Assembly (NCBI RefSeq): GCF_014646135.1
Contig: NZ_BMMW01000001.1
Location: 141,570 to 205,569 of the forward strand
From: Nocardia camponoti
Lineage (GTDB): Bacteria; Actinomycetota; Actinomycetes; Mycobacteriales; Mycobacteriaceae
Reading direction: 5' to 3'
DNA: 64,000 nt
Shown: one piece after another, positions 16,884 to 26,617 of the stretch
How positions within the stretch are numbered: position 1 is the stretch's first letter
Layout of the letters: each line of letters starts with the position of its first letter
The notes under the pieces: generated by a model
What the model was told of the DNA's origin: nothing
Seen by the model: the letters and a program-made list of their open reading frames with translations, nothing else
Database searches by the model: none
Made by a program: the position numbers and the translations under genes

Positions 16884-17528
16884 TCACTCCCAATTGATGA
16901 TCGCTTTTTCGAGCGTGAAAGTCTCGGCGTAGGCGGCGTGACACTGCACGCCACGCACCCGCGCGAGACCAAGGAACGCCGCTTCGTCAAACCAGTCCCG
17001 ACCCACCTGCGACACGTAATGTTCGTGCAGCAGTGCGGATTTCGCGGTCAGCAGCGACTTGTCGAGCGGGTGATACACCGTCGGGCGCGGGGTGTCGGTC
17101 TCCCACTTGAGGATCTCGTAACCCAGCGTCAGATGATCGCGAAACTCTGTCGGCACCAGTTCGGCAAGCAGCCGATGATCCTGGTGCGCGTCCCCGCGTT
17201 GCGGCGCGAAAACCACGTCCGGTTCGCACGACGCGCGAAAGTCCTTGAGCGCGTCCTTGATTCGATCCCAATGGGCAGGCGACCGGCCGTCTGGCACGTC
17301 GAGAATCGTCACCTCAAGGTCGCTACCGGCACAGAACGCCGCTAGCGCCGCCCGCTCCTCAGCCTCGCGCGGCGTGCCGCCACCAGACAGCACAAGGGCG
17401 CGAACCCGCAGGTCAGGCACAGCGCGCAAGAGTGAAAGCAACGTCGCGCCCATGCCGATCGCGATGTCGTCGCAATGCGCGCCGAGCAGCGCGACCTCGC
17501 GCGGTCGCGTGGGGAACAGGCTGATCAC
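16884..17528 (-). CDS. PIG-L/LmbE-family deacetylase
   Basis: 214 residues. The GTG start at 17528 overlaps the TGA stop of the upstream gene. LLGAHCDDIAIG is the PIG-L metal motif (usually AHPDDE; here His18 and Asp21 fit the zinc ligands and the proline is Cys). DAHQDHR supplies the third metal ligand and the catalytic histidine region. Family members remove N-acetyl groups from GlcNAc-type sugars or their conjugates. In this operon a nucleotide-sugar or lipid-linked sugar is the probable substrate. The gene is tightly packed, with 5 bp to the next start. Confidence 0.85.
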   Translation of the reverse strand: MISLFPTRPREVALLGAHCDDIAIGMGATLLSLLRAVPDLRVRALVLSGGGTPREAEERAALAAFCAGSDLEVTILDVPDGRSPAHWDRIKDALKDFRASCEPDVVFAPQRGDAHQDHRLLAELVPTEFRDHLTLGYEILKWETDTPRPTVYHPLDKSLLTAKSALLHEHYVSQVGRDWFDEAAFLGLARVRGVQCHAAYAETFTLEKAIINWE

Positions 17529-18301
17529 GCCGACTCCCACACCATCCACGGTCGCGTGCCGTTGCGGTAGGCATCGTCGAGCTCGGCGCGTTCCTTGAAC
17601 GTGTCGGCGGGCTTCCAGAAGCCGTGATGCTGGTAGCCAAACAGGCGACCTTCGCCAGCGAGCGCACCGCACGCGTCGGCGACCAGGTCGCCGCCGGGCG
17701 GCAGGAGATCAAAGATCTCCTGGCTCAGCACGAAGAAGCCACCGTTTTCCCAGAGCGGCATCTGGGCGACCGGCATGATGTCTTTGACAACGCCGTCGGG
17801 AGTGATATCCACACAGTGGAACGAAGATTGGGGCGGCACAACCATCATCGACGCCGCGGCACCGGACGCGTGGAACTTGTCGATCATCGTGTTCAGCGGT
17901 GCGTCGGTGAGCACATCGGCGTAGTTGGCGAGGAAGTACTCATCGCCGTCGAGGTGCTCACGCACGCGGCGCAGTCGCTCGCCAATCGCCGACTCAACGC
18001 CGGTGTCGACGAAGGTGATCGTCCAATCGCTGATGTCAGCACCAAGCAATTCGACCTCCCCGTTGCGAATCACGAAATCATTTGATGCCGATTCCTGATA
18101 CGTGAGGAAATAGTTCTTGATGTGCTCAGCGCCATAACCAAGACACAGCACGAATTCCTTGTGACCGAAGTGCGCGTAATACCGCATCACGTGCCACAGC
18201 AGCGGTCGCGGACCAACTAACTGCATCGGCTTCGGCACGATGTCGCCGGAACTTCCGCGCATCCGCATGCCGTAACCGCCGCAGAACAAAACGACCTTCA
18301 C
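17525..18301 (-). CDS. Glucose-1-phosphate cytidylyltransferase-like nucleotidyltransferase (RfbF-like)
   Basis: 258 residues. The N-terminus VVLFCGGYGMRMR followed by PKPMQLVGPRPLLWHVM is the nucleotidyltransferase signature, with the lysine contacting sugar phosphate. ANYADVLTD is the metal-binding Asp region. GFWKPADTFKERAEL near the C-terminus is characteristic of RfbF, where GFWKPMDTLRD is usual. The reaction would be CTP plus glucose-1-phosphate giving CDP-glucose, the entry to CDP-deoxysugars. It overlaps both neighbours by 4 bp. A dedicated CDP-glucose 4,6-dehydratase is not obvious in the window unless the SDR at 15841 serves. Confidence 0.85.
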   Translation of the reverse strand: MKVVLFCGGYGMRMRGSSGDIVPKPMQLVGPRPLLWHVMRYYAHFGHKEFVLCLGYGAEHIKNYFLTYQESASNDFVIRNGEVELLGADISDWTITFVDTGVESAIGERLRRVREHLDGDEYFLANYADVLTDAPLNTMIDKFHASGAAASMMVVPPQSSFHCVDITPDGVVKDIMPVAQMPLWENGGFFVLSQEIFDLLPPGGDLVADACGALAGEGRLFGYQHHGFWKPADTFKERAELDDAYRNGTRPWMVWESA

Positions 18302-19539
18302 TGGTTCACCTTCGTTTCAAGCGCGGCCCGATGCAGCACGGGGAGCGGAAAGACCAATTCGCCGCCCCAGTCACCAATGTGGCGAAGCTGTTCGGTGAGT
18401 TCGATTTCGAGATTCCACGGCAAGACAACGACCACGTCGGGGCGGTCGAGGTCGATGCGTTCGGGTTCGTGAATGGGAATGCGGGTGCCCGGAGTGAATC
18501 GGCCATGCTTATACGGGTTCCGGTCGACGGTGTATTCGAGCAGGTCAGGGCGAATTCCGCAGTAGTTCAACAGCGTATTGCCCTTGCCGGGCGCGCCATA
18601 GCCGACAACGCGTTTGCCTGCGGCTTTGCAGTCGAGCAGGAAGCGTAACAATTCCTGGCGAACACCTTCGGTGCGCGGCGCGAGCGACAAATAACCGGCG
18701 GGTTCATGCAGGCCAGCGGCACGTTCGAGGTCGAGTACCTCGGTCACGCGCGCTGTCGGCACGGCAACCGCATCGGGGCGCGCCCACAGGCGAATCGAAC
18801 CGCCGTGCGTGTCGAGCAGTTCGACGTCAACAACGGTCAGCCCGGCAACCGCGAGCGCGCGCTGCGCGGAATGCACGGTGTAGTACTGGAAATGCTCGTG
18901 ATAAATCGTGTCAAACTGACCGAGCTCGACCAGATTCAGAGCGTGATGCACCTCGATCGACAGCCAACCGTCGTCGGCGAGTAGGCCGCGCAGCGACCGG
19001 GTGAAGCCGCGTAGATCGGGAATATGCGCGTAGACGTTGTTGGCGACGACGAGGTTCGCCGGGCCGTGCTCGGCGCGCACCCGCGCTGCCGTTTCCTCGT
19101 CGAGGAACGCGGTCTCGGTTGGCACGCCGGCCGCGACGGCGGCGGCGCCAACATTCACCGACGGCTCGATGCCGAGGCAGCGAATCCCGCGCTCGACAAC
19201 GTGGCCAAGCAGGTAGCCGTCGTTGCTCGCGACTTCAACGACGAACGAGTCGCCATCGAGGGAGAGTCGGTCGACCGCGGTCTCGACGAAGGTGCGCGCG
19301 TGGTCGACCCAGGACCGCGAATACGACGAGAAATAGGCGTATTCGGTGAAGGTGTCTTCCGGGGTGATCAGCGCCGGGATCTGCAGCAGCAAGCATTCTT
19401 CACATAACCGCAGGTGCAGCGGATAAGTGGCCTCGGCAATGTCGAGTTGTTCGGGCGCGAGGAAGCTTTCACAAGGCGGCGTCGCACCCAAATCGAGCAC
19501 GCTTGTCAGCCGCTCGGAATCACACAGTCGACAACGCAC
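18298..19539 (-). CDS. NDP-sugar C-methyltransferase-family enzyme (canonical motifs)
   Basis: 413 residues from a GTG at 19539. The zinc-binding N-terminus (CRLCDSERL and CEEC) is followed by the SAM-binding motif VVEVASNDGYLL, IEVHHALNLVELGQFDTIYH with the catalytic YHEHF, and the C-terminal domain GYGAPGKGNTLLNYC. These are the full landmarks of the TylCIII/KijD1 family that C-methylates keto-deoxysugars. It opens the leftward operon with the RfbF-like, PIG-L and SDR genes, and its stop overlaps the next start by 4 bp. The product would be a branched-chain sugar for the surface polysaccharide. Confidence 0.87.
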   Translation of the reverse strand: MRCRLCDSERLTSVLDLGATPPCESFLAPEQLDIAEATYPLHLRLCEECLLLQIPALITPEDTFTEYAYFSSYSRSWVDHARTFVETAVDRLSLDGDSFVVEVASNDGYLLGHVVERGIRCLGIEPSVNVGAAAVAAGVPTETAFLDEETAARVRAEHGPANLVVANNVYAHIPDLRGFTRSLRGLLADDGWLSIEVHHALNLVELGQFDTIYHEHFQYYTVHSAQRALAVAGLTVVDVELLDTHGGSIRLWARPDAVAVPTARVTEVLDLERAAGLHEPAGYLSLAPRTEGVRQELLRFLLDCKAAGKRVVGYGAPGKGNTLLNYCGIRPDLLEYTVDRNPYKHGRFTPGTRIPIHEPERIDLDRPDVVVVLPWNLEIELTEQLRHIGDWGGELVFPLPVLHRAALETKVNQ

Positions 19540-19960
19540 GCCAGCCCCACTTTTCCCGCACCCGAAAACGAATCGGGGCAGACAATACCGTGGTCACGCG
19601 CTCCCTGCGAACTGGAAACATACGCATAGCAAACGATATTCATGGTACGTTTAAAAATTCGCCTGCGATTAGAGCGAATAGCTATCGTCGAGCGACGTCA
19701 TTTTGATTGCTAAACATGTGAGTTCACTCACTCCCGGTCAGCGACCAACTGGCATCATGCGAATTCCGTATCGGCGCAACGCTTTGCGGGATAAGAAAGG
19801 GCGTCCGCCCAGCTAACGTTATGCCCCTATCACCCGACAGTTGCTGAGAATGTCGACGCGCTGGTCGCGTGTAACAATCGGTGCGACGACACCGAATCGA
19901 CGGGGTAATGGGCGTGCCGGTCAATCCGGTGTTTCTGGCGTTAGGCGAGGTGCTTCGACC
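19540..19960. promoter_or_regulatory. 421-bp divergent intergenic region, AT-rich core, no gene seen
   Basis: The region separates the leftward sugar operon from the rightward sugar-transferase gene. The stretch of about 19615-19735 is markedly richer in A and T than the surroundings. Both promoters should lie here, but no -35/-10 pair is convincing by eye. The low GC in a surface-polysaccharide locus would suit binding by an Lsr2-like silencer; that is inference. Confidence 0.4.
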
Positions 19961-21457
19961 ATGAGTTTCCGGCTCGTCAGTGGCGGCGATCTCGATGCTG
20001 CCTATCCATCAGCAGAAAGCCGCGCGAGTGATGCGGTCCATTGGCGCGCCCGCTACCTCGCAAGGGTGCTTTTCACCGATGCCGCCGCGATCGCTGTCGC
20101 CGTCAGCGCTGCTCAGACCATTCGCTTTGGTGGCCCCGACGAACCATCGTTGGCGTGGCCGGTTCCGCTGAATGTCGGCTACACGGTCGTGTCGATCGCC
20201 CTTGGCATCACCTGGTTGGTGCTGCTTGGTGGCACCGGATCGCGCGCTCCCCATGTGCTTGGCGTCGGCGTCGATGAATTCCGTCGAGTCGGCTCAGCCA
20301 CGCTTCGGCTGTTTGGGCTGTTGGCGATCGTCGCACTGGTGTTGCGGGTCGACTTCGCGCGCGGCTACCTGGCGATCGCGTTGCCCGCCGGGATGATCGG
20401 GCTCGTCGCGGGCCGGTTGTCGTGGCGAATGGTGTTGCGCCGCTGGCGCGCTCGCGGTCGTTGCCTCACCACCGTGCTCGCGGTTGGGTCGCCCGAGGCC
20501 GCGCACGCGATGGCGACGGCCTTTACCGACGACCCCGGGTCGGGGTATCGGGTGATCGGGGTGTGCGTTCCCGCCGGTGGCGCGCAATCAGCAACGGGCG
20601 CAAGCCATCTCGCTGTGCTTGGCGACGATCGCTCCGTGGTGGAAGCGGTCACACGCACGGGCGCGGAGTCAGTGGCGATCACCTCGACCGAACACCTCGG
20701 CCCCGCGCAGTTGCGCCAAATGGCGTGGGAGCTCGACCAACTTGGCGTCGACCTCATCGTCGCGCCCGGCGTCGTCGACATCGCGGGCGTGCGGCTCACC
20801 CATCGCGTTGTCGCTGGCATGCCGATGCTCCATATCGATGGCCCGCGCTACAGCCTCGCGAAGTCGCGGCGAAAAGCGTTGTTCGACTTGGTGTTTGCGT
20901 CGGCAGTGGTCGCGCTGGCGGCCCCGGCGCTGCTGGCCATCGCCATCGCGGTGAAGTGCACCAGCCCCGGGCCCGTGCTGTATCGATCGGAGCGCATCGG
21001 CCGCGACGGCGTGCCGTTCAAGATGATCAAATTCCGCAGCATGTTCGTCAACGCCGATCAGCTTGCCGACCAGTTGATCGCCGAACATGGCGGCAACCCA
21101 GTGTTTTTCAAGCTCAAAGACGACCCACGCATCACCCCGGTCGGCGCGTTCTTACGCAAGTACAGCCTCGACGAGTTGCCCCAGTTCTTCAACGTGTTGC
21201 GCGGCGAAATGAGCGTGGTCGGCCCGCGCCCGCAGGTGCAGCGCGAGGTCGACAGCTACGACGGAGCGATGCGGCGCCGACTGTTGGTGAAGCCGGGCCT
21301 CACCGGTTTGTGGCAGGTGAGCGGACGGTCGGACCTGTCCTTGGAGGATTCGGTCCGCCTCGACCTGTCGTACGTGGAGAACTGGTCGATGGTGCTCGAC
21401 CTAAGCTTGATCGCCCGCACGATCGGCGTGGTCACGTCGGGCGACGGCGCGTACTAG
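19961..21457 (+). CDS. Polyprenyl glycosylphosphotransferase (initiating sugar transferase, WbaP/WcaJ-like)
   Basis: 498 residues from an ATG at 19961, with GGCGAGG upstream; the open frame to 19841 is probably untranslated. About four to five membrane helices and a Rossmann-like CoA_binding_3-type region (LAVGSPEAAHAMATAF) precede the catalytic C-terminal domain. That domain has the bacterial sugar-transferase motifs YRSERIGRDGVPFKMIKFRSM, LRKYSLDELPQFFNVLRGEM and VGPRPQ. The enzyme transfers a sugar-1-phosphate to undecaprenyl phosphate and thus starts repeat-unit assembly for the flippase/polymerase encoded upstream. Its stop directly abuts the stop of the convergent exporter gene. Confidence 0.92.
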   Translation: MSFRLVSGGDLDAAYPSAESRASDAVHWRARYLARVLFTDAAAIAVAVSAAQTIRFGGPDEPSLAWPVPLNVGYTVVSIALGITWLVLLGGTGSRAPHVLGVGVDEFRRVGSATLRLFGLLAIVALVLRVDFARGYLAIALPAGMIGLVAGRLSWRMVLRRWRARGRCLTTVLAVGSPEAAHAMATAFTDDPGSGYRVIGVCVPAGGAQSATGASHLAVLGDDRSVVEAVTRTGAESVAITSTEHLGPAQLRQMAWELDQLGVDLIVAPGVVDIAGVRLTHRVVAGMPMLHIDGPRYSLAKSRRKALFDLVFASAVVALAAPALLAIAIAVKCTSPGPVLYRSERIGRDGVPFKMIKFRSMFVNADQLADQLIAEHGGNPVFFKLKDDPRITPVGAFLRKYSLDELPQFFNVLRGEMSVVGPRPQVQREVDSYDGAMRRRLLVKPGLTGLWQVSGRSDLSLEDSVRLDLSYVENWSMVLDLSLIARTIGVVTSGDGAY

Positions 21458-23080
21458 TCAGCGCAGGTCGCGCCGACGAAATGCCACTGAGCCTGCCGCC
21501 GCGATCAGGACCGCGATCAGCGTCAGCCAGACCAGCGGCACCGCGTCGAACGAGGCACCGGGCAGCTTCGGTGGATGGACGAACGGCACCAGATCCATCA
21601 CGTACTGCGGGAACGTGCCGAGCGAACCAACAAGCAGCACAAGGATCATCACGCTCAGGGCCGCCCACGCGAGCGCGGCGAAACGCGGCACCGCGCCGTA
21701 CAGCAGCAGTGCGATGGCCGTCACCACCCACACCGCGGGAAGCTGAACCGCAACGGCCGCAAGCGATTCGGCGACTTTTCCCGCGAGGTCATGGGTTGTC
21801 GCACCCCACACGACGCCGATGCCCAGGCCCGAAAGGCCAAGTGCCACCGCGGGTCCCACTACCGCGAAGAGCACGTGGGCACCCAGGTGGCGATAGCGGC
21901 TCGCCGCGCTCAGGATGAGCTCGGCCCGACCGGACCGTTCTTCCTCCGCCAAACGCAATACCGACGAGATCGAAAACGCGGCGGCAGCGGCCGCGAGCAT
22001 CGCGACGGCGTAGCCGATAAACGACTTCGTGAGATCGACTGAGCCGCCAAGGGAGGTGACCGCGTTTTTGATCGTCGCGCTGTCGCCGAGCATGCCGCTC
22101 ACGCTGTTCACGGCACCACCGATGAGCAGGCCGTACAGCGCGAAACCGACGCCCCAGGTGATCATCGACCCACGTTGCAATCGCCAGGCAAGGCCCATCA
22201 GTCCCGACAGCGCCGGTCCCGCCTGCGGTTTGCCAGGTCGATCGGCGAACAGCCCAGCCCCGAGGTCGCGTCGGTCGCGCAACCAGTACGCCGAAGCCGT
22301 CGCCGCCGTCGCGAATGCGGCGAGCAGGACGAACACCCACCAGCGTTCGTCGGCGAAGGACCGCACTTGCAAGCACCAGCCGAGCGGTGACAACCACGAC
22401 AGCACGCCGTTGCCAGCGTCGCCGACGGCACGCAGCGCGAAAGCGGCACCGAGCGCGCCAAACGCGATGGTCCGCGTTGTACGCGCGCTGTCGCTGAGCT
22501 GGGCAGCGACGGCGGCAACCGCACCCCACCCGATGCCCGACGCGGCGAGAGCGCACCCCCACGCCACCGAACCCGCGAGCGGAAGGCTGGCGGCAACAAG
22601 CGACAGCGCGCACGCGATGCCCGCGACAGTGGCCGCACCGAAGGTGAGCAGCAGGGCGGCGGTGAGTCCGGCGAACCTGCCGACGCTGGTCGAACCGACA
22701 AGTTCGGCGCGACCGGTTTCTTCTTCGACTCTGGTATGCCGAATGACGGTGAGGATGGCCGCGATCGCGATCGCTGCATACATCGCGCCCGCCTTCCACG
22801 TGCCGATCGACCCGAGCGCGGAACTGAAAACCGGGCCATACATCGCGAGCAGCGCGGGGGAGTTGGCGGTGGTGCGCGCGAAGCGGGCCAGTTGGTCAGG
22901 TGACGAGTAGAGGTCCTTGATCGACACGACCTGTAGTGCGGGCATCAGGCCGAGCACGGCGATCCAGAGCGGGGCGGTCACACGGTCTCGGCGGGCGTAG
23001 AGGCGCAACAGCAGCATTGTTCCCACGAATTCGCCTGTCGCGGACCGGGATTCACGTCCTGGGCGCACGAGCGTACTCAT
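21458..23080 (-). CDS. ABC exporter permease, tetronasin/antibiotic-transport type (Rv1217c-like)
   Basis: 540 residues with about twelve hydrophobic helices arranged as two six-helix halves, the layout of the large ABC-2 'polyketide antibiotic exporter' permeases. Each half has a conserved [17 protein letters not shown] or [12 protein letters not shown] loop, a known feature of this group. It pairs with the ATPase encoded directly upstream (4-bp overlap). In M. tuberculosis the equivalent trio Rv1219c-Rv1218c-Rv1217c affects drug tolerance. Substrates here are unknown. The gene ends directly against the stop of the convergent sugar transferase. Confidence 0.88.
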   Translation of the reverse strand: MSTLVRPGRESRSATGEFVGTMLLLRLYARRDRVTAPLWIAVLGLMPALQVVSIKDLYSSPDQLARFARTTANSPALLAMYGPVFSSALGSIGTWKAGAMYAAIAIAAILTVIRHTRVEEETGRAELVGSTSVGRFAGLTAALLLTFGAATVAGIACALSLVAASLPLAGSVAWGCALAASGIGWGAVAAVAAQLSDSARTTRTIAFGALGAAFALRAVGDAGNGVLSWLSPLGWCLQVRSFADERWWVFVLLAAFATAATASAYWLRDRRDLGAGLFADRPGKPQAGPALSGLMGLAWRLQRGSMITWGVGFALYGLLIGGAVNSVSGMLGDSATIKNAVTSLGGSVDLTKSFIGYAVAMLAAAAAAFSISSVLRLAEEERSGRAELILSAASRYRHLGAHVLFAVVGPAVALGLSGLGIGVVWGATTHDLAGKVAESLAAVAVQLPAVWVVTAIALLLYGAVPRFAALAWAALSVMILVLLVGSLGTFPQYVMDLVPFVHPPKLPGASFDAVPLVWLTLIAVLIAAAGSVAFRRRDLR

Positions 23081-24009
23081 GCCGTCACCGGGGAGTTCGT
23101 GATATCGGTATCAGCAAGGTGGTAGTGGCTGAGGAAAAGCTCTTCCAGCGTAGGTGGCGAACTGGTGAGGCTGCGGATCCCAGCGGCGCCGAGTACACCG
23201 ATGACGTCACCCAAATGTGCTGAGTCAACCTGCAATTGGATCGTTGGCCCTTCGCGGTGGACGTCGGCTACTCCGGGCAGCGCGGCCACATCGCCTGGCT
23301 CGCCGGACAATTCGGCGGTGATCGACGTGCGGCTCAGATGACGCAACTCCGCGAGCGAACCGGTTTCGACCGTGCGCCCCGCGCGAATAATGGTGACCCG
23401 GTCGCAGAGGTGCTCGACCTCAGACAGGATGTGACTCGATAGCAACACCGTGACGCCGCGCGCCACCGCCTCGCGCACACATTCCTGAAAGACGCGTTCC
23501 ATCAAGGGATCTAGCCCGGACGTCGGCTCGTCAAGCACAAGCAGATCGCCGGTCGCGGCGAACGCGGAAACGAGTGCGACCTTCTGCCGATTGCCCTTCG
23601 AATACGCGCGCGCCTTCTTCGTCGGATCGAGTTCGAACCGTTCGATCAGGTCAGCGCGCCTGCCCGCGTCGATGCCACCACGCATGTGGCCGAGTAGGTC
23701 GATGGTTTCGCCGCCCGACAGCGTTGGCCACAACGTGACATCGCCTGGGACATAAGCGATTCGGCGATGCAGCGCGACCGCGTCGGTCCACGGGTCGCGC
23801 CCGAACAGCCGCGCCTGCCCACCGGACGCGCGAAGGAGGCCAAGCAGAACGCGAATCGTCGTTGACTTGCCCGCGCCGTTAGGCCCGAGGAAGCCGTGAA
23901 TCTCGCCCGCACGCACGGTGAGATCGAGACCGTCGAGAGCCGTTGAACGTCCAAATACCTTGCGCAGCCCCGTGATATCGATCACGGGCTCGATTGATGA
24001 TGGCGACAT
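23077..24009 (-). CDS. ABC exporter ATP-binding protein (Rv1218c-like)
   Basis: 310 residues from an ATG at 24009 with AGGAGTGA upstream; the extension to 24078 overlaps the regulator gene and is unlikely. Walker A is GPNGAGKST, the signature motif SKGNRQK is in place of LSGGQ, and Walker B is [13 protein letters not shown], followed by the switch histidine in [12 protein letters not shown]-terminal domain of about 80 residues is typical of antibiotic and lipid exporters. It is co-transcribed with the regulator 4 bp upstream and the permease downstream. Confidence 0.92.
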   Translation of the reverse strand: MSPSSIEPVIDITGLRKVFGRSTALDGLDLTVRAGEIHGFLGPNGAGKSTTIRVLLGLLRASGGQARLFGRDPWTDAVALHRRIAYVPGDVTLWPTLSGGETIDLLGHMRGGIDAGRRADLIERFELDPTKKARAYSKGNRQKVALVSAFAATGDLLVLDEPTSGLDPLMERVFQECVREAVARGVTVLLSSHILSEVEHLCDRVTIIRAGRTVETGSLAELRHLSRTSITAELSGEPGDVAALPGVADVHREGPTIQLQVDSAHLGDVIGVLGAAGIRSLTSSPPTLEELFLSHYHLADTDITNSPVTA

Positions 24010-24013
24010 GGGG

Positions 24014-24631
24014 TCACTCCTGGCTGAGCTGGTCGAGCATGGTTGGGTCGGTGAACATGCCCTGGGCGTAGAGCTCAAGGGCCGGGAAGGTGACCTCGTC
24101 GGCCAATGCGCGAATGGCCGCGCGGAAGTCGGGTACCTCGTTGCCCGAAGTGCGCAGTTGCAGAAAGAGATTCATCGCACCAACGTGGCAAAGCACGAGG
24201 TAGCGTGCGCGGGCGCGCGGGTCGCGACTGGGCTTAATCATCCCCGATTCGACAGCGGCCTGGGTGTAGGCGACAGCGTCGTCGACCATGTGGTCGAGCA
24301 TCGACACCGCGAGTTCGCCACCGGCTTGGAAACTGCGCAGCAAGTAGGCAACGAGCGGCGCGTAATCCTCCACCTCGGCCATCGCGGTGAGCATGCCCGG
24401 TCCTTGCGCGCGAATCGTGCGCAGTTTCTCATCGCGAATCTGGGCGAGTACTTGGGCGTCGCAGGCAGCGCGCAGCCCCTCCTTCGACCCGAAATGGTGA
24501 ATGACCAGGCCCGGGGACACGCCCGCTGCCGTCGCGATCGCGCGTACCCCGACGCTGAAGCCTTGCTCACCGAACAACGTGATGGCCGCATCGCGGATGC
24601 GGGCGGCGGCCGTGAGATCGGCTGAACACAT
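24014..24631 (-). CDS. raaS: TetR-family regulator, RaaS (Rv1219c)-like
   Basis: 205 residues. The N-terminus [15 protein letters not shown] and helix-turn-helix [25 protein letters not shown] closely resemble Rv1219c/RaaS of M. tuberculosis from memory. The C-terminal ligand domain shares [10 protein letters not shown]. RaaS represses its own operon with the two ABC genes downstream and responds to small molecules. Gene order here (regulator, ATPase, permease) is the same. The start codon itself lies within an inverted repeat, which fits autorepression. It is divergent from an acyl-CoA oxidase-like gene, which may share the operator. Confidence 0.82.
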   Translation of the reverse strand: MCSADLTAAARIRDAAITLFGEQGFSVGVRAIATAAGVSPGLVIHHFGSKEGLRAACDAQVLAQIRDEKLRTIRAQGPGMLTAMAEVEDYAPLVAYLLRSFQAGGELAVSMLDHMVDDAVAYTQAAVESGMIKPSRDPRARARYLVLCHVGAMNLFLQLRTSGNEVPDFRAAIRALADEVTFPALELYAQGMFTDPTMLDQLSQE

Positions 24632-24657
24632 GTTCAGTATGTTAAACGAACGTTCAG
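24622..24657. promoter_or_regulatory. Candidate TetR operator between regulator and acyl-CoA oxidase gene
   Basis: CTGAAC and GTTCAG form an inverted repeat (24622-24637, 4-nt spacer). An 8-bp palindrome, GAACGTTC, follows at 24648-24655. The hexamer GTTCAG recurs at 24632 and 24652, exactly 20 bp apart, about two helical turns. The sites cover the regulator's start codon and the space before the divergent gene, as expected for an autoregulated TetR operator. Confidence 0.6.
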
Positions 24658-24667
24658 CCTAAGCGCA

Positions 24668-26614
24668 ATGGTTAAGGTCGATGGCATGGCTGGCACACCG
24701 ACGACGGCAGAGCATCTACGCGCGGCGCTAGACGGGCCGTGGCGCGCGATTCGAGAGCAAGCACGAACTGAGTTCGCGGACAAGCAATTCGCGGGCGACC
24801 CCAATCTTGACCTTCCCGAAGCACGTGCCCGTGTGCTTGAGCAGATGCGCACCATTGCCGCCCTCGGCTACCCGGAGCGCGGCTTCCGGGTGGAAAACGG
24901 CGGCACGGGTGACCCGGGTGGCGCGGTCACCGGGCTGGAAATGCTCGCCTACGCCGACCTCTCGCTGTGGGTGAAATCGGGCGTTCAGTGGGGTCTCTTC
25001 GGCGGTGCGGTCGAGAATCTTGGCACCGAGCGGCATCGCGGCTACCTCAAAGAACTCATCAACCTCGACCTGCTCGGTTGCTTCGCGATGACCGAATCCG
25101 GGCACGGCAGCGATGTCGCCGATCTGGAAACGACCGCGACTTACGACCCGGCGACCGAAGAGTTTGTCATCAACACCCCAACTCCGTCGGCGCGCAAGGA
25201 TTACATCGGCGGTGCGGCCGAACATGCCCGTGTTGCAGCGGTTTTCGCGCAACTCAATACCCTCGGCGAGGGCAAAGGCGTGCACTGCTTCCTCGTGCCG
25301 CTGCGCGATGATGAGGGAAATGATCTGCCCGGGATCACCACCTCCGACGACGGTCGCAAAGGTGGGCTGCCGGGCGTCGACAACGGGCGCATCACCTTCG
25401 ACCAGGTGCGCATCCCGCGTGAAAACCTACTCAATCGCTACGCCGACGTCGCGCCGGACGGCACCTACAGCTCCGAAATCGAGAACCCAAGCCGCCGCTT
25501 CTTCACCACGCTCGGCACGCTGGTGCGTGGCCGCGTGAGTGTCGGCGGTGCGGCGTCGGCGGGCGCGCGCGTCGCGTTGAGCATCGCGGTGCGGTACGCG
25601 CTCGCGCGGCGACAGTTCGCCGACCCCGACACGGGAACCGAAACGCTGCTGCTCGACTACCGCAGCCACCAGCGTCGCCTACTTCCACTTGTCGCGAAGT
25701 CGTTCGCGCTCGCCTTCGCGCAGAACGATCTTGTTGTCCGCATGGACGCGATCCAAACCGGTCGCGAGACCGATCCGCACGCACAGCGGTCACTCGAAAA
25801 GCGCGCTGCCGGTTTGAAAGTCGCGCAGACGCGGCACGCGAGCCGCGCGATCGCCGAAGCGCGCGAAGCATGCGGTGGCGCGGGCTATCTCACCGAGAAC
25901 CGCATCGTGACGCTCAAGGGCGACACCGACGTGTTCACCACCTTCGAGGGTGACAATGTGGTGCTCACCCAGCTCGTCGCGAAGGAAATCCTCAGCGGTT
26001 ACGCCGAAGAGGTCCGCGACCTCGACGCGCTCGGCTGGGTCCGTTTCGCCGCGACCAGCGCCGCCGACGTCGTCCGAAAGCGTTCTGGCGTAAGGCAACT
26101 CATTCAAACCCTGCGCGATCGCGGCGACGAAACCGTCGACGAAGCCGACCTCGGCAAACGCTCAGTACAACTGCAACTCTTCGCCGACCGCGAAGACTAC
26201 CTGTTGCGCACCGCCGCGCATCGACTGCGCGCGCGAGCCGAAGAAACCACCCCGTTCGAAGCGTTCAACAACGCCCAAGACCACATCCTCGCCGCAGGTG
26301 CCGCCCACATCGACCGACTCGTGCTCGAAGCCTTCGTCGATGGCATCGCCGACATCGACGACCCGGATGCCCGCGAACTCGCCGAAACCGTCTGCGACCT
26401 CTACGTGTATTCGACGTTGGAGGAGAACTTGAGCTGGTATCTCATGCACAAGTTCCTCTCGGTCGAACGCGCGAAGGCGGTGCGGCGCGGCGTGAACGAA
26501 CTTGTCGAACGGCTGCGTCCCGACGCGCTGACGCTCGTCGAGGCGATGGGCGTGCCCGAATCCATGTTGCGTGCCGAAATGCTCACGGACGCAAGCGTTT
26601 ACAAGCGCGCGTAA
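24668..26614 (+). CDS. Acyl-CoA oxidase/dehydrogenase-family flavoprotein
   Basis: 648 residues from an ATG at 24668; an in-frame ATG at 24686 has a slightly better Shine-Dalgarno (AAGG) and may be the true start. The middle region has GCFAMTESGHGSDVADLET, the FAD/substrate-binding strand of the family, followed by ARKDYIGGAAEHARVAAVFAQL, which is more oxidase-like than dehydrogenase-like. REACGGAGYL and the following FEGDNVVL are also acyl-CoA oxidase landmarks. The extra C-terminal domain of about 180 residues makes it longer than ordinary acyl-CoA dehydrogenases (about 380-400). It should start beta-oxidation of an acyl-CoA, giving the trans-2-enoyl-CoA. It may be controlled by the divergent TetR regulator. 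Confidence 0.85.
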   Translation: MVKVDGMAGTPTTAEHLRAALDGPWRAIREQARTEFADKQFAGDPNLDLPEARARVLEQMRTIAALGYPERGFRVENGGTGDPGGAVTGLEMLAYADLSLWVKSGVQWGLFGGAVENLGTERHRGYLKELINLDLLGCFAMTESGHGSDVADLETTATYDPATEEFVINTPTPSARKDYIGGAAEHARVAAVFAQLNTLGEGKGVHCFLVPLRDDEGNDLPGITTSDDGRKGGLPGVDNGRITFDQVRIPRENLLNRYADVAPDGTYSSEIENPSRRFFTTLGTLVRGRVSVGGAASAGARVALSIAVRYALARRQFADPDTGTETLLLDYRSHQRRLLPLVAKSFALAFAQNDLVVRMDAIQTGRETDPHAQRSLEKRAAGLKVAQTRHASRAIAEAREACGGAGYLTENRIVTLKGDTDVFTTFEGDNVVLTQLVAKEILSGYAEEVRDLDALGWVRFAATSAADVVRKRSGVRQLIQTLRDRGDETVDEADLGKRSVQLQLFADREDYLLRTAAHRLRARAEETTPFEAFNNAQDHILAAGAAHIDRLVLEAFVDGIADIDDPDARELAETVCDLYVYSTLEENLSWYLMHKFLSVERAKAVRRGVNELVERLRPDALTLVEAMGVPESMLRAEMLTDASVYKRA

Positions 26615-26617
26615 CGG

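Noticed and set aside
15574..16932. 452-codon frame antisense to the SDR gene at 15841
   Set aside because: The SDR has clear motifs and a good start; this frame has none.
21458..24009. ABC exporter as the export system of the NRPS product
   Set aside because: It is 12 kb away, in an operon with its own RaaS-like regulator that has a known independent counterpart in M. tuberculosis.
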